From Ischnura elegans (Eukaryota; Arthropoda; Insecta; Odonata; Coenagrionidae): a stretch of DNA of 64,000 nt. Shown here in pieces: positions 12,883 through 23,374 of the stretch. The stretch lies in contig NC_060254.1 in the NCBI RefSeq assembly GCF_921293095.1, positions 110,880,917 to 110,944,916 of the forward strand. The letters run 5' to 3'. The position numbers and the translations under genes were made by a program. The stretch's first letter is position 1. Every line of letters starts with the position of its first letter. The notes beneath the pieces were generated by a model. That model saw only the letters and a program-made list of their open reading frames with translations. It had not been told where the DNA came from and made no database searches.

Positions 12883-13566
12883 AATTTTTCGGTCGCACCG
12901 CAATGAGTTTCTAGAGCTTGAATTTTATTCCCTCGCGAATCAATTTTTACGACGTTTTCTTTCGTTTCCTTTCATTTTATCTGTGCATTCAGTGGTTCGA
13001 TGATTGTTCCAAAAATGTTCCGATATTTCCATGTTCTTTTCCCAACTATTATCATACCTTTATGGATATCAGGAGCTTTAGAGAAATAAATCGGCAAATG
13101 AATTGTGAGCTTTATTCCTACTGATTCTAGAAAAGGAAAATGCATGATAGTAAAAGTTGAGAAATGTCAATTTTCCTGACTAAATGTGTGTATATATTAC
13201 AGTAGTTATTTTGTGTACCTTTAACATTAATGAATTATATTTTCCTTGAGTGCTGTACATTAAACCTCTTTTTCGTGAAAGTGATGGTGGTAATCGAAGA
13301 TAAAAAATGAAGAAATCTGTTTTTTTTTCAGTAATGGAAAGATGCTAGTTTAAGCGGAAATATTCACCAAACGGGCAATTTGTCCGATTAATTTCCATAG
13401 CGTGTTTCTTATACATTTCAGCGATGCGATATATTTTTGGGCATAACTTTTTTAACATGTGTCGGCACGTTCAGTCATCTCGTGCCGCGGAATGAATATC
13501 CTTTCGAAAACGTATCGAAATTTCGGATTCATTTTAAACCGTTGCTATGATGAGCTCTTATCTCGT
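12883..13566. other. Unassigned AT-rich DNA
   Basis: No gene or repeat recognised up to the target-site duplication of the next LINE. Confidence 0.45.
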
Positions 13567-13573
13567 ACGCCAT

Positions 13574-14351
13574 CATCATCATCATCACTGGTCAACAATC
13601 CTAGGATTGGTTTGACGCAGCTCTCCACTCAGTTCTCCTATCAGCTAATCTTTTCACTTCTACGTATTTCTTCTCTTTCACATCTCTCTTTACTTGTTCC
13701 ATATATTTTGTTCGAGGTCTTCCTTTTCCATTCTTGCCTTCCACCTGTCCTTCGACGATTGTCTTCATCACGCCATCATGTCTCAAGATGTGGCCTATAA
13801 GGTTGTTCCGTCTTCTTATTAAGGTTTTCATGAGGCTTCTCTTCTCTCCTACCCTTCTTAGGACTTCCTCGTTACCAACTCGGTCGATCCATTTGATTTT
13901 CATCATTCTTCTGTAGCACCACATTTCAAAGGCCTCTATCCTTGCTTTCTCCGCTGCGGTCATTGTCCATGCCTCACTTCCGTATAGGAGCATACTCCAG
14001 ATGTAGGTTCTTATAAATTGTTTCTTTACATCCATATTTAAGTTTCCCGCTGTAAGCAGGTCTCTCTTTTGGTGGAATGCTCTCTTCGCCTGGGCTATTC
14101 TGCTGATAATTTCTTTCTTGCTTCTCCCGTCACTAGTTATCTTGCTTCCCAAATAACAGAATTCATCCACTTCTATCAGTTTTTGCCTCCCTATTTTAAT
14201 GTTGGTCTTGACTTCTTCTCTTCTGCTGCATACTAAGATCTTGGTTTTCTTCGTGCTTATTTTCAGTTGATATCTACTCATTACCCTAACCATATTAACC
14301 AGAATATTTTTCAAATCCTTCTCTGTTTCTGCTATAACGGCTATGTCATCG
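13574..14351 (-). mobile_element. RTE-like LINE copy 1, 5'-truncated, flanked by 7-bp target-site duplication
   Basis: The insertion is delimited by direct repeats ACGCCAT at 13567-13573 and 14352-14358. The 3' end, on the minus strand, finishes in a GATGATGATG simple repeat, as in RTE-type LINEs. The 5' end is truncated within the reverse transcriptase, just before its DD catalytic box. It is highly similar to copy 2 (22652-23362) and more distantly related to copy 3 (63022-63511). The copy lacks everything needed for its own mobility. Confidence 0.85.
13601..14351 (-). pseudogene. RTE-like reverse transcriptase, C-terminal 250 residues
   Basis: An uninterrupted reading frame begins at the truncation with DDIAVIAETEKDL, the end of the catalytic (F/Y)ADD box. 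It continues through FCYLGSKITSDG, then YGSEAWTM and a C-terminal block (GHILRHDG, EGQVEGKNGKGRPR), the standard order in endonuclease-reverse-transcriptase proteins of RTE-type LINEs. The first catalytic Asp, palm and endonuclease are missing because of 5' truncation, not internal decay. The lack of internal stops suggests a fairly young insertion. The first residues of the open frame come from flanking DNA. Confidence 0.85.
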
Positions 14352-14358
14352 ACGCCAT

Positions 14359-15990
14359 TCACGATAAATTTCAGAAGCCTAAACTCGCAGGGTAATAATG
14401 AGGGAACGTAATGCTGTCTCCTTGATGATAGTTTGGACTTGTTCCCGTGGAAGTTATCGAAATACAGGTCCCTTGGAGTATTATTTTCGTCCGTTCAGGA
14501 TGTGTGTAGACGTGCATAAGCCCGCGAGGCTTTCGTAAACTCGCATTTTGTAATTTTCTGGCGTGTGCATTGGAAAGCTTTTGTGCGGCGTGAGAGTAAT
14601 CTGGTTATTCTCCTTTTATTTCGTTAAACTCGGGAGCAGATGTCACTCCAGTACTCGCTCTTCCCTATCGTGCTTGTTTTGTTTTCTTGAAAAGTTAAGC
14701 TTCCGTGAGGAGAGACGTTCTACCTCAAGGCATCATTTGGGCGTAGCGAAAATACGAAAAGGCAAAGTAGAAAAAGTTAAAAAAACATATTTTTACTTTG
14801 ATTCCCGAAATAAATCTGTGGGAAATGAATTCATAGTTGACTCGGAAGACTCGAACTTTTGTTTAAAGGAAATGAAATGTACGATGGAGAATTTTTTTCT
14901 TATACCACAACTGTTGGAATAACCTCAACAAATAGTACTTTCGTGGGATTGGGTAAATATTTCCTTGAGCGGATGAATTGTAATTACTGTCGACGTTGTG
15001 ATGCCGTTTTTCACATTAAGTTTAATATGAAGAAATGAGACAGTAAATCATCGTTCCTACATTAACTCGATAATTGCAACTTTGCTTTCTTAGCGGAATA
15101 AGTTATTCGACTGTCGTTCATTGGCATTGGTATAGTATGTGATCGATGGATAGAAGGGTTTTTCCCAAAGTCTCAGTTGAATTGTGAGTAGCTAGCTCTC
15201 TAAACTATAACAATTACCTCTCAAATGTTTACAGCAAAAGTATTCCAAACAAAATCATTCTCTCTTCCGAAATTTATTTATTTAATGTATTTATCTTCAT
15301 CTTCTAATATATATTTTTACACATCTTTAAAAGCATTCAACAACCACGTACTAATTTATACTTTAAATTCTCTTTATGTTTTCAAAATTTTCAATTCACC
15401 CCTTAGTTTAAAAAACAGGTCAGGAACAACAAATTCCAGCTGTCTTTAACATTAATGCGTTTAGCTTTGTGAGATCTCTTACATATCCATAAATTTCAAA
15501 TTTACGTAAGGAAATTAAAACACTTAATTAGAATAAACATTCTGCTGCTTTACGGCAGTCACGGAAAAAGGCAGAGATAGAGAAGTCAGGCCTTGAACAA
15601 GAAATATGGTGTTACTAAATAATGATTGAGTTAAAATTGATTGATGTTGTGAGTGATGAGGTGGACTTCTGGGAAGTGTAGGTGAGTATAGCTTTCTTGT
15701 GAAAACCTTGTGAGGAAGGCGGGAACAACTGAGTCTTCATCCTCGTCATGAGACACGCTGGTCTGATCAAAAAATCGTTGAAGGGGGATGTACGGGAGAG
15801 AGGGGTCTTGGATGAGATGTAATGATCAGGTGGTGAAGGATGGAAAAACAGAAGTATTATGAGCCTAACTGCTACATGAATACCACCTCATGGGATAAAT
15901 GAGCGGAGAACATCATCAAACCAATCGCCAGATTGGTTTTGACTGCCAATGATGAAGACTATAACGTTTTTAAAATAGTCTTGTAGTGTG
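14359..15990. other. Unassigned DNA
   Basis: No gene or repeat is recognised. The 119-residue frame at 14563-14922 has no motif. A short complementary pair AACCAATC/GATTGGTT lies near 15920-15940. Confidence 0.45.
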
Positions 15991-17241
15991 AACTAGTGTA
16001 ACTTTGGGACATATTTAATTGTTATTCTGTATTTATAAAACATCATAGCATATTAAACGCGCATATTTAAGTGAATTTCTTAGATATAACTTTCATCTTT
16101 AACTTTAAACGTGAAGCGCATTTTATTTTATCTCCGTTCCTTGCCGAGTGATCTCCCCCTGCCTTTGTCCCAATTTTACCTCATACTTAGGTTGGGGTAA
16201 CTTTGGGAAAAATCATTTTTCTGAATAAAACTAATGGAAAAAATAATTGTCCCAATGTTTGATGGGTAACAATTTATTTAGACCAGTATTGTCTCCACTA
16301 CAGTGATCTAATTGTAAATAGTAACATAAAAATTATGGAAAAATTAAAAGATTAACTACATTAAAGACACGTACAAATCCACGAGTAACCTAAATAAAGG
16401 CTTCGCGTATGACTCATTAAAAATCCTGAAAATCGGCAACAAATAAATAATCGTATGATAAAATTCAGTCCTGCGTATACTATTCCGAATATTTAACGTA
16501 AAAAACACCTAGACGACCAACTTTCTCGGGTGGGCTGATTATTTGGAGGATACCTCTGAATAATACTCTTGATGATCAGCTTTCTAGGGCCACTTGACAG
16601 ATTTTTACCATGGAGGAGATCATGAATCCCTTCATTGCTGTTTTTGTGATCCACCACGGATACAGTTCATCTCCGTACGCCTTTCGATACGTTAGGGTTC
16701 TGGTCTTAATCGCGTCTTCCAAACTCTCGCTGGTTTAAATTTTCTATGCCTACGACCTTAGGGGTCGTACATATTCCCATACTATACTTAAAAATAAGGG
16801 TTACTTCCACAAAAAATAATAATAACTGGTAAAAACGTTTGTGTGGAGGCCCGTAAGTCTCATTGTTGACAAACATAGCCAAGTTCGTTAGTAATTTTAG
16901 GTTATTTGGATCTACAATGATAGCTAAAGCAAGTAATATTTGCTGTAGTTGCCTGTCTTTTGTGGTACAAATGTAGTTCCACCGCCATACGTGAAAGTTT
17001 GCAGCACCCTTGGAACTTGTCAAAACTGGCACCAAAGTATAAATGGCTGCCGTTTAGCACAGGTTGTTCAGAGATTCTGGATATAGCCGATAGATGGTAG
17101 CAAAGAAAAAAAGTTAAGAAAGACCTCAGAAGAAACACGCTGTCTCACAAGTAATGAGCGGAGGATATTTACAACCACATAATGTTGTCGCTGTCCCAAT
17201 TTTACCCCACCACATTTCCAAAGTTACCCCAGTTTACGGCA
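15991..17241. repeat. 'GGGGTAAC' repeat element 1
   Basis: The left edge carries GTAACTTTGGGA and the right edge (17218-17241) carries its complement CCAAAGTTACCCC followed by AGTTTACGG. A further GGGGTAACTTTGGGA sits at about 16194-16209, and the phrase GTCCCAATTTTACC occurs twice (about 16168 and 17193). The same terminal sequence bounds the element at 55006-56099. No protein is visible, so this is a non-autonomous repeat of unknown class with terminal inverted similarity. Confidence 0.5.
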
Positions 17242-17336
17242 TCTAAAATTTGACTTTCATTCTTTCATTAAATGTGATTCTGGGATAACTTTGACGAGGG
17301 TTTACTAAAAAAACCGGGAATATTTTTATCTTGTTA

Positions 17337-17378
17337 GCTTAAGCTTTAAATTAGTTATTACTAATTTAAAGCTTAAGC
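17337..17378. repeat. Perfect 18-bp-arm hairpin
   Basis: Arms 17337-17354 and 17361-17378 are exact reverse complements around the loop TTATTA, starting GCTTAAGC. Imperfect pairing continues outward (TTATCTTGTT with GAACAAAAAGATAA). It lies ~100 bp beyond the GGGGTAAC element. It may be a miniature fold-back element. Confidence 0.75.
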
Positions 17379-17570
17379 GAACAAAAAGATAAAGTACGAT
17401 CGGCTGAGCGGAATAATAGCGTCACCATTACAAGCCGTCCATAAGTACTGGTTTGGAAAATGGGAAAAGTGAGGCAAAACAGGAGACTGTAGGAGGGGAG
17501 TCGACGTATTTCACACTTTTAAAATAATTATTTTGATTCAGGTAGGTTAACAGGGAACATTTTTCGATTC
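17379..17570. other. Unassigned DNA
   Basis: Short interval without recognised features between the hairpin and the LINE terminus. Confidence 0.4.
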
Positions 17571-17571
17571 T

Positions 17572-17950
17572 TCATCTACATACAACCCCACCGCAAGCCG
17601 CCGCAATAGGTGTGTAGCGGGGGATATTACACACCAGCTGTTTACAAATAAAAAGGAATTTTTCTAACGCTACCGAAGTTCCGCTTAGCTTTTATTAGAG
17701 TCCTTTATTATAAGGGGAAAAACGAATTACCAAAGATATCCGCTCGGCAAAATACCTCTCTTGCAATTAGTTTATCCTTTCCATTGGATGTGGAAATATA
17801 GTGGGGCTCTAATAATACGTTCTCCGTGTCGCTCTAAAATATATGTATTCTCAATTGCTCAAGCAATCTATGCCAATCGCGTAGCCTTCGAGTCTCTATC
17901 GGCTCCCAGCATAATTCGCATAACATCTGCACAACACTTTCTTTGACCCG
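17572..17950 (-). pseudogene. CR1-like LINE family A, C-terminus and 3' UTR
   Basis: On the minus strand a protein remnant reads WEPIETRRLRDWHRLLEQL, one stop, then SDTENVLLEPHYIS, the C-terminal block seen more intact at 57844-58155. It is followed by the family 3' UTR: GCTAAGCGGAAC, a spacer, AGCTGGTGT..., and a terminus at GTATGTAGATG. It contains at least one stop codon and is 5'-truncated. Confidence 0.7.
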
Positions 17951-18500
17951 CAGCAGTTTTTGACTTATCGCATAAACTTCCTCTGTATTTTATTAAGTTC
18001 ACGGATAAAGTCTTCCTGCGTCGGATCCCATAATGGTCGCTGCATATTCAAGGTGGAGCTACTTGTGTGCAAACTTTGGCTCCACTGGGCAACATTTGAG
18101 ACTCTTTTCGGGCTAGTTAACCCCCCACCCCCTTGGATCGGATGTCCTTTCGGCATTTTCCTCGAAGGTATCTTCCTTCACCTTTCTCTCTTCGTCGGGA
18201 GAGAGGCTTCCTATGGATTTCCTATAACGCGGCATTATCTCGCCCACCAGAGGGTGGCCCTGCGGGAGTTAGTAGTCTTTTCCCTTGTCCCTCTCTTCCC
18301 CTTCCGGAGCGGTGTCGTTGAAAGAGAGGCGAGGGAAAGATAGGGATGGGGGAGGGACAGGGAAGGAAAGAAGGTGATGCGATGGTGGGATTCTTTGGGG
18401 CTCTCGAGAACAAGGATTGGAGTGGACAGGATGATGAGGTGGACGAGGAAGATGAAGACATTATGCTGGAGAGGCCCTTACGTAAAAAAAAGACGCGTGT
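17951..18500. other. Unassigned, locally GC-richer DNA
   Basis: Composition rises towards 18100-18480 and open frames appear on both strands, including an acidic stretch DDEVDEEDEDIM near 18440. That stretch comes from a GATGAGG-type simple sequence, and no splice or promoter pattern supports an exon. Confidence 0.4.
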
Positions 18501-18502
18501 AA

Positions 18503-18713
18503 AAGGGCGTTTTACACGGGGCACGTCATTGCGCAGGTTATCATAGAAAGCATTAGTTAAAATTGCGGGAATTAGAGCAGGGACTATTTCGCCATCTTGC
18601 ATACATGATTTCTCGCATACGTTACATTAATTCAACGATTTACATTAAATTTCGACTGCGTCTTCGTCCATGCATCAAAATGCGCATTGACGTGCCCCGT
18701 CTCAAACGGCCTT
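18503..18713. mobile_element. Miniature inverted-repeat element, ~210 bp
   Basis: Terminal inverted repeats at about 18503-18534 and 18681-18713 share ACGGGGCACGTCA(T/A)TGCGCA and AAGG(G/C)CGTTT. The right end abuts TTAA (18712-18715). The left end has TAAA where TTAA would be expected. The ends resemble in layout the TTAA-flanked element at 20687-21155, suggesting a piggyBac-type or similar non-autonomous element. No transposase is present. Confidence 0.6.
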
Positions 18714-18782
18714 AAAAGAATCCATCCATGAAATCAATATGCGAATGAACAATCAAACCTTGGATCGAAGGATACTTCTAAC

Positions 18783-18820
18783 CTGACGACGCCAGCAGGA
18801 TGGCTGGAGAAACTGTCGTC
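18783..18820 (+). ncRNA. Hammerhead-like Penelope motif P1
   Basis: Order of elements: CTGACGA (18783-18789), stem CCAGC/GCTGG (18792-18796 with 18803-18807), GAAAC (18809-18813), then TGTCGTC. This matches the hammerhead core order CUGANGA, helix II, GAAA, and a two-base helix III (AC with GU around UGUC) ending in C. The canonical base pair next to GAAA is absent (C faces G12), and no helix I is evident. Hammerhead motifs are known from Penelope-like retroelements, and four other copies occur in this window. Catalysis is not shown. Confidence 0.45.
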
Positions 18821-18889
18821 ATCGATGGACAACGCAACGCGGAGGAACGCCCGAAAGTCGTGACTCATATCAGGGAAAACTTGGCATTC

Positions 18890-19091
18890 GCCGGCTTCGG
18901 TGGCGACGGGGTGACGTCCTCGCCTGCCAAACAAGGGGTCGTGGGTTCGAGTCCCGCCTGGGTAGGTTTCCTCTTTCCAGGGTTGTTCTAGTACGTTTAC
19001 TTGTTAAATTTATTGTATTCCCCGGTGTAAAATGGCCAACATGAGCTGTATTCGGTGGTTTGAGAATAAAAAAAACAAAAATAAATTTCAT
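18890..19091 (+). mobile_element. tRNA-Gly-like SINE (family S2), copy 1
   Basis: The head carries a tRNA-like domain with anticodon-arm sequence CTCGCCTGCCAAAC (GCC-like) and a B box GGGTTCGAGTCC within a paired T arm. A body follows with CCCCGGTGTAAAATGGCCAA, and the end is GTGGTTTGAGAATA plus an A-rich tail. The same head, body and tail occur in reverse at 52091-52290, which establishes a dispersed family rather than a tRNA gene. Confidence 0.75.
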
Positions 19092-19200
19092 ATTCTTTCC
19101 GAAATCAAAGAAAAAAATGGATCGGCCGAGTAAAGTGATGAAGAATAGCGGGAGTAAATAAAAAGCCTTCTATAAACCAAATTTTGGAAAATCAAAAAGT

Positions 19201-19472
19201 GGAAACCAAAATTTCCAATTACGTTTTGGCCGAAATGGCACCGTTTTAGAACTGCACACACTTTAAGCCAAGCGTTTTGATTGGCCGCGAGTTAGCCTCG
19301 TTTCCTGGATGCTCTGGACAACTCACGACTTGGAATGCTTTTCCTGCCGAGGATCACGATGTATCCTAGGCATGCGGCAAAAGGGCAAACCCGCGGCCAA
19401 TGAGAGCGCTTGGCTCAAAGTTTGTGTATTTTAAAAATTGTACGTTTTCGACCTAAACATCATTTGGTTCCT
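19201..19472. repeat. Fold-back element with ~85-bp diverged arms
   Basis: Left arm 19201-19291 pairs with right arm 19391-19472. Conserved blocks are CACTTTAAGCCAAGCG with CGCTTGGCTCAAAGTTTG, and ATTGGCCGCG with CGCGGCCAAT. No coding capacity. It is probably a miniature inverted-repeat element; target-site duplications were not identified. Confidence 0.55.
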
Positions 19473-20682
19473 GCTGGCGTCAGTTATGCAGGGTTAAAAT
19501 TTTGTGACACAATGTTTCTTCGTCCTGTATTTTTCTATGGCGCTCGTTGGGTGGTGATAGGACGGTGCCTTGCGGAACTCACAGCCCTTCAGCACTTACC
19601 TCGTCCTCTCCCTTCACCGGCGTCCCTTCTACCTTCGCGTCCTTTTTTATATCTCCCTCCGGGCGTTCCAGGCCTCCTGTCCATGCATTCTGAGATACCC
19701 TCTCGTCCCAACCTTCTGGCATTTCGACCGCTGACCCCTTTTGTGAAAGAGAACGTCCCGGCGGCGCTCAACAGGTCCAAGCCCCTTTTCATCTCCCTCC
19801 ATTTGAGCCCCACTAAGGATGCCTTTCTCTCCTCTTCCTTTCCTGCACACCCTCTCCTTTGCCGAGATATTCACATCTCCTCCCCCATGCGAAGGACAGT
19901 GTCTAGTGATTTGCTGGGGTAGCAGCCATCGTCGCGTTTCGGTACACTAAGGGAACTGGGTGTTTTGGCAGGAAAATAATAAAGGTTTAAAAGCATGAAT
20001 ATAGAATATAGGTGAATACTAGAAAATAATGTTTGGTTCCGTTTATTCGAGACTGAAATCACCGATGGCGGCGCAAAAGGCCATTTTAATTAACAAAGTA
20101 ATTTGCCAATATGGCTGAAACATCGAGGATAGTGCTGTGATGGTGAAATTGGTGTAATAGGATGAATCGTTAAGCCACTGCGAAAAATATAGCAGGAAAT
20201 GTCGAGGAAGATTTTTGTTGGTTATGACGAGGTATTTTTATACCAAGGGGGCAACGACAAACAGCAATAAAAATTAAGAAAGTAAAAAATTACTGCTGAA
20301 ATGTCGGAATTAGCTCACGGCGATTAATCAGGGTTTCTAATTACCATAATTTTTGACTCTGATAAAAAAATGCTATTCGTAGTGGGGTAGAAAAGATAAA
20401 GAGTGATACGTTGGTTGATTAAAAGCCTTAAATCTACAAACCACCGTCACAGTAAATGATGAGTTGCAGCAATGAATAGTAACCAAAAGATGCACATAAG
20501 CATAAATGCATAAAATAAGTTACTTCCGACGTTATGATACCGTAATACTACATCATATCTACAAAATAGCAAGAGAAATCAGAAAATACCCAGCAATACC
20601 AATTATTTGTTGGTATACGTGGTTTCTTAAGGTATCTTCCACTTGGTATCCTCTGAGCTCCACTTCCGAAATTAGCCTATAG
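19473..20682. other. Unassigned DNA
   Basis: A 170-residue open frame (19410-19922) and overlapping minus-strand frames lie in a pyrimidine-rich stretch. They show low-complexity Pro/Ser/Leu composition and no domain, so no gene is called. Confidence 0.45.
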
Positions 20683-20686
20683 TTAA

Positions 20687-21155
20687 AGGTGCGTCTACAC
20701 TGTGTAACATGTTATATAACATGCATATTACATGTTTTACGAAAAAGTTAGAAATCCGTGTAACAAGTTGCATGTTACATTGTGTTACAAAACAAAAATT
20801 CGTGTTACATAACAAGTTCCTCGTTTCCCGCACAAAGTGGGAAAATGTGTAACATTCGTTCAATTGTATTAGGCTCAACTGTGGAAGTTAATACTCGAAA
20901 ATGAAAATGAGACTTCGTTGACTTCGTTCAAAATAAATTAGTGGAAATCAACGAAGTCTCCTTTTCATTTTCAAATGTGTAACATGTTGCAGAAAAGAGG
21001 TGAGGCGTATGCTGGGGATAGCCAGTTGACGGGTGGGCTAGGACTGAATCTGTAACATGTTATTTGTGTATTTTAGGCTCTGCTGGACTCTTGCTATAAA
21101 ACGAATGTTAAAAGTAACTTGTTACATATAACATGTTACACAGTGTAAACGCACA
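20687..21155. mobile_element. TTAA-flanked miniature inverted-repeat element, 469 bp
   Basis: TTAA lies at 20683-20686 and at 21156-21159, as for piggyBac-type insertion. Terminal inverted repeats read inward as (A/T)G(G/T)TGCGT(C/T)TACACTG and then TGTAACATGTTATAT on both sides. Inside are many variants of AACATGTTACA and a second inverted pair (about 20896-20924 with 20947-20975, GACTTCGTT/AACGAAGTC). No transposase is encoded, so mobilisation would depend on a protein made elsewhere. Confidence 0.75.
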
Positions 21156-21159
21156 TTAA

Positions 21160-21889
21160 GAGTCTCAATGGCCTGGATTCTCGAATAGTGATACACAGTG
21201 GAGTACTTAACTCTAATCTGAACTAATTTGGAATTCTGTCAGGATTAGCTGAAACAATAGTAAAAAACACCGTCTGCAGCTGAATAACGAATCACAACCG
21301 TAGGACCGCGTAACTGGACAAGAATGTAATCGACCTAATCCTTCTTCTTCTCCGTCACCCCATCGAATCATAGGCGCACTTGGCATGTTCGGCTCTCCTC
21401 ACTTCCAATTAGTTTGTCATCTGTTTTTTCAGTGCGCATATTGTTTAATGTTTTCATGAGTATGGATTAATTGGGTTAAACGCGCTCGGATTGGCGTAAC
21501 TCCGCTGTGCTTTCTTTTGCATTTCACATAATATATTTTTTTAATTTTCCAACCTTTGCGTAATTGCTGTTTCAGCACGTGAAGGCAGCATTATATTTTG
21601 TTGTATCCTGTATTTCTACGGATACCTATTTGAGTCGATGATTTCTAAGGGAGGGTTACCACGGAATAGCCTTTACCTGATATACTTGGCGTGCCAAGAG
21701 CTCCTCTCTTGTCTTGTGGGGTCTTTCTTTGAGTCTTGAAAAGTCTTTGTGAGGGTCTTTTCCTTGTGGGAACCAGTATTTGAGGGCATTATTTGTTCAA
21801 AAATAATATGTATATTTTCAAATGAATTCTGAAAAATTGCATACAATGACATCATATTAATTGTTACTCAATTGTCACCCAAGATTTAT
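21160..21889. other. Unassigned DNA
   Basis: No feature recognised; short chance frames only. Confidence 0.45.
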
Positions 21890-21985
21890 CCATCCCGTCC
21901 GAATATTCCTTAAAGGAAAAATCATTTGACTTGCCCGGGAATCGAACCCGATTGAGCGCCAGGTTGACTATTGAGAGAGAATTCG
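21890..21985 (-). mobile_element. tRNA-derived SINE (family S1), internally deleted
   Basis: On the minus strand the B-box region GGGTTCGATTCCCGGGCAAG is followed by TCAAATGATTTTTCC, the same junction seen at 54.3 kb (GGCTAAGTCAAATATTTTTT). The A-box side is disrupted, and the anticodon arm is shortened compared with other family S1 copies. Confidence 0.5.
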
Positions 21986-22639
21986 AAGGATTAGGTTAGT
22001 ATCCCGGTCCTTAAGTTCGTTGCGATTTTAAACATGCCTTTTATGAATCCTCTTTGATACTAGGACGATTTCCTATCCAATTAAAAGTTAAGAAGTACTA
22101 GTACACTTCTATTAAGCCTGAATCGCGCGAATATTTTTTCCGTCCCCCAGAGTGGTAGCTTTAGCAATAGGTTTTCAGGGAGTTCCAAGAGAGTGGAACA
22201 AAAAAGGGCCGGAACAAATGGTCGTATGAATGATGCTTGAAGCACTAACATTTTGTCTTCATTCAGACGCTTAGAGTCGTGCATTGGCTTCAACTTGTGT
22301 AAATTGTGAATCAGGCCGGCCGCACACTGAAGGAGCAATCTGTCTGAAGGAAGATGAGTGCAGAAGGAGATCTTAATGTTGCCATTGGAAACATTGGATT
22401 CACCTCAATAGCGAAAAGAGGGATTTGAAGTCATTTATAGCTGAACTGAAGTGTTTTCCAGACAAGTTTAACAATTCTACAGGATGAGCATAAGGAGTTT
22501 TGAGGAACTATTGACTATAGTTGTGAACGAGATTACTATGAAGGATTAAAATTATAAAAATGATAAAGAATAACTTTGTGCTTTCGTCTTTTTAATGTTA
22601 ATAATGAATCACTTTCACAAAGTTACGCCTCAAACAATC
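21986..22639. other. Unassigned DNA
   Basis: Nothing recognised before the target-site duplication of the next LINE. Confidence 0.45.
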
Positions 22640-22651
22640 AATTTTACTATA

Positions 22652-23362
22652 TCATCATCACTGGTCAACAATCCTAGGATTGGTTTGACGCAGCTCTCCA
22701 CTCAGTTCTCCTATCAGCTAATCTTTTCACTTCTACGTATTTCTTCTCTTTCACATCTCTCTTTACTTGTTCCATATATTTTGTCGAGGTCTTCCTTTTC
22801 CGTTCTTGCCTTCCACTTGTCCTTCGACGATTGTCTTCATCAGGCCATCATGTCTCAAGATGTGCCCTATAAGACTGTTCCGTCTTCTTGTTAAGGTTTT
22901 CATGAGGCTCTTCCTTCCTACTCTTCTTAGGACTTCCTCGTTACTAACCTGGTCGATCCATTTGATCTTCATCATTCTTCTGTAGCACCACATTTCGAAG
23001 GCCTCTATCCTTGCTTTCTTCGCTTCGATTATTGTCCATGCCTCACTTCCGTATAGGACCACACTCTAAATGTAGGTTCTCATAATTTGTTTCTTTACTT
23101 CCATATTAAAATTTCCCGCTGTAAGCAGATCTTTCATTTGGTGGAATGCTCTCTTCGCCTGAGTTATTCTGCTGATAATTTCTTTCTTACTTCTCCCATC
23201 ACTAGTTATCTTGCTTCCCAAATAACAGAATTTATCCACTTCTATCAGTTTTTGCCTCCCTATTTTAATGTTGGTCTTGACTTCTTCTCTTCTGCTGCAT
23301 ACTAAGATCTTGGTTTTCTTCGTGCTTATTTTCAGTTGATATCTACTCATCACCCTACCCAT
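22652..23362 (-). mobile_element. RTE-like LINE copy 2, 5'-truncated, 12-bp target-site duplication
   Basis: Exact direct repeats AATTTTACTATA at 22640-22651 and 23363-23374 bracket the insertion. The 3' end on the minus strand is the GATGATGAT tail. The 5' end is truncated downstream of the catalytic box, slightly further in than copy 1. The sequence is nearly the same as copy 1 over the shared length, so both came from close master copies. Confidence 0.9.
22763..23362 (-). pseudogene. RTE-like reverse transcriptase C-terminus, broken
   Basis: Two frames carry the protein. The first, from 23362, runs RVMSRYQLKISTKKTKIL through YLGSKITSDG to MRTYI. A stop interrupts near 23066 (TAG in place of a sense codon where copy 1 reads IWSML). 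The frame resumes VLYGSEAWT and ends in GRPRQNIWNK after a frameshift near 22785. It lacks palm and endonuclease. It matches copy 1 except for these lesions. Confidence 0.85.
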
Positions 23363-23374
23363 AATTTTACTATA

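Noticed and set aside
13571..13586. (CAT)n microsatellite as an independent repeat
   Set aside because: It is the simple-repeat tail of the RTE-like LINE, as shown by the same tract at copies 2 and 3.
18346..18546. Acidic DEDVDEEDED-like frame as a possible exon
   Set aside because: The acidic run derives from a GATGAGG-type simple sequence, and the frame runs into a miniature element.
18905..18965. Functional tRNA-Gly gene
   Set aside because: Lacks a closed acceptor stem and is part of a SINE with a matching second copy at 52.1-52.3 kb.
19410..19922. 170-residue open frame on the plus strand
   Set aside because: Pro/Ser/Leu-rich low-complexity product in a pyrimidine-rich stretch, with overlapping frames on the other strand and no domain.
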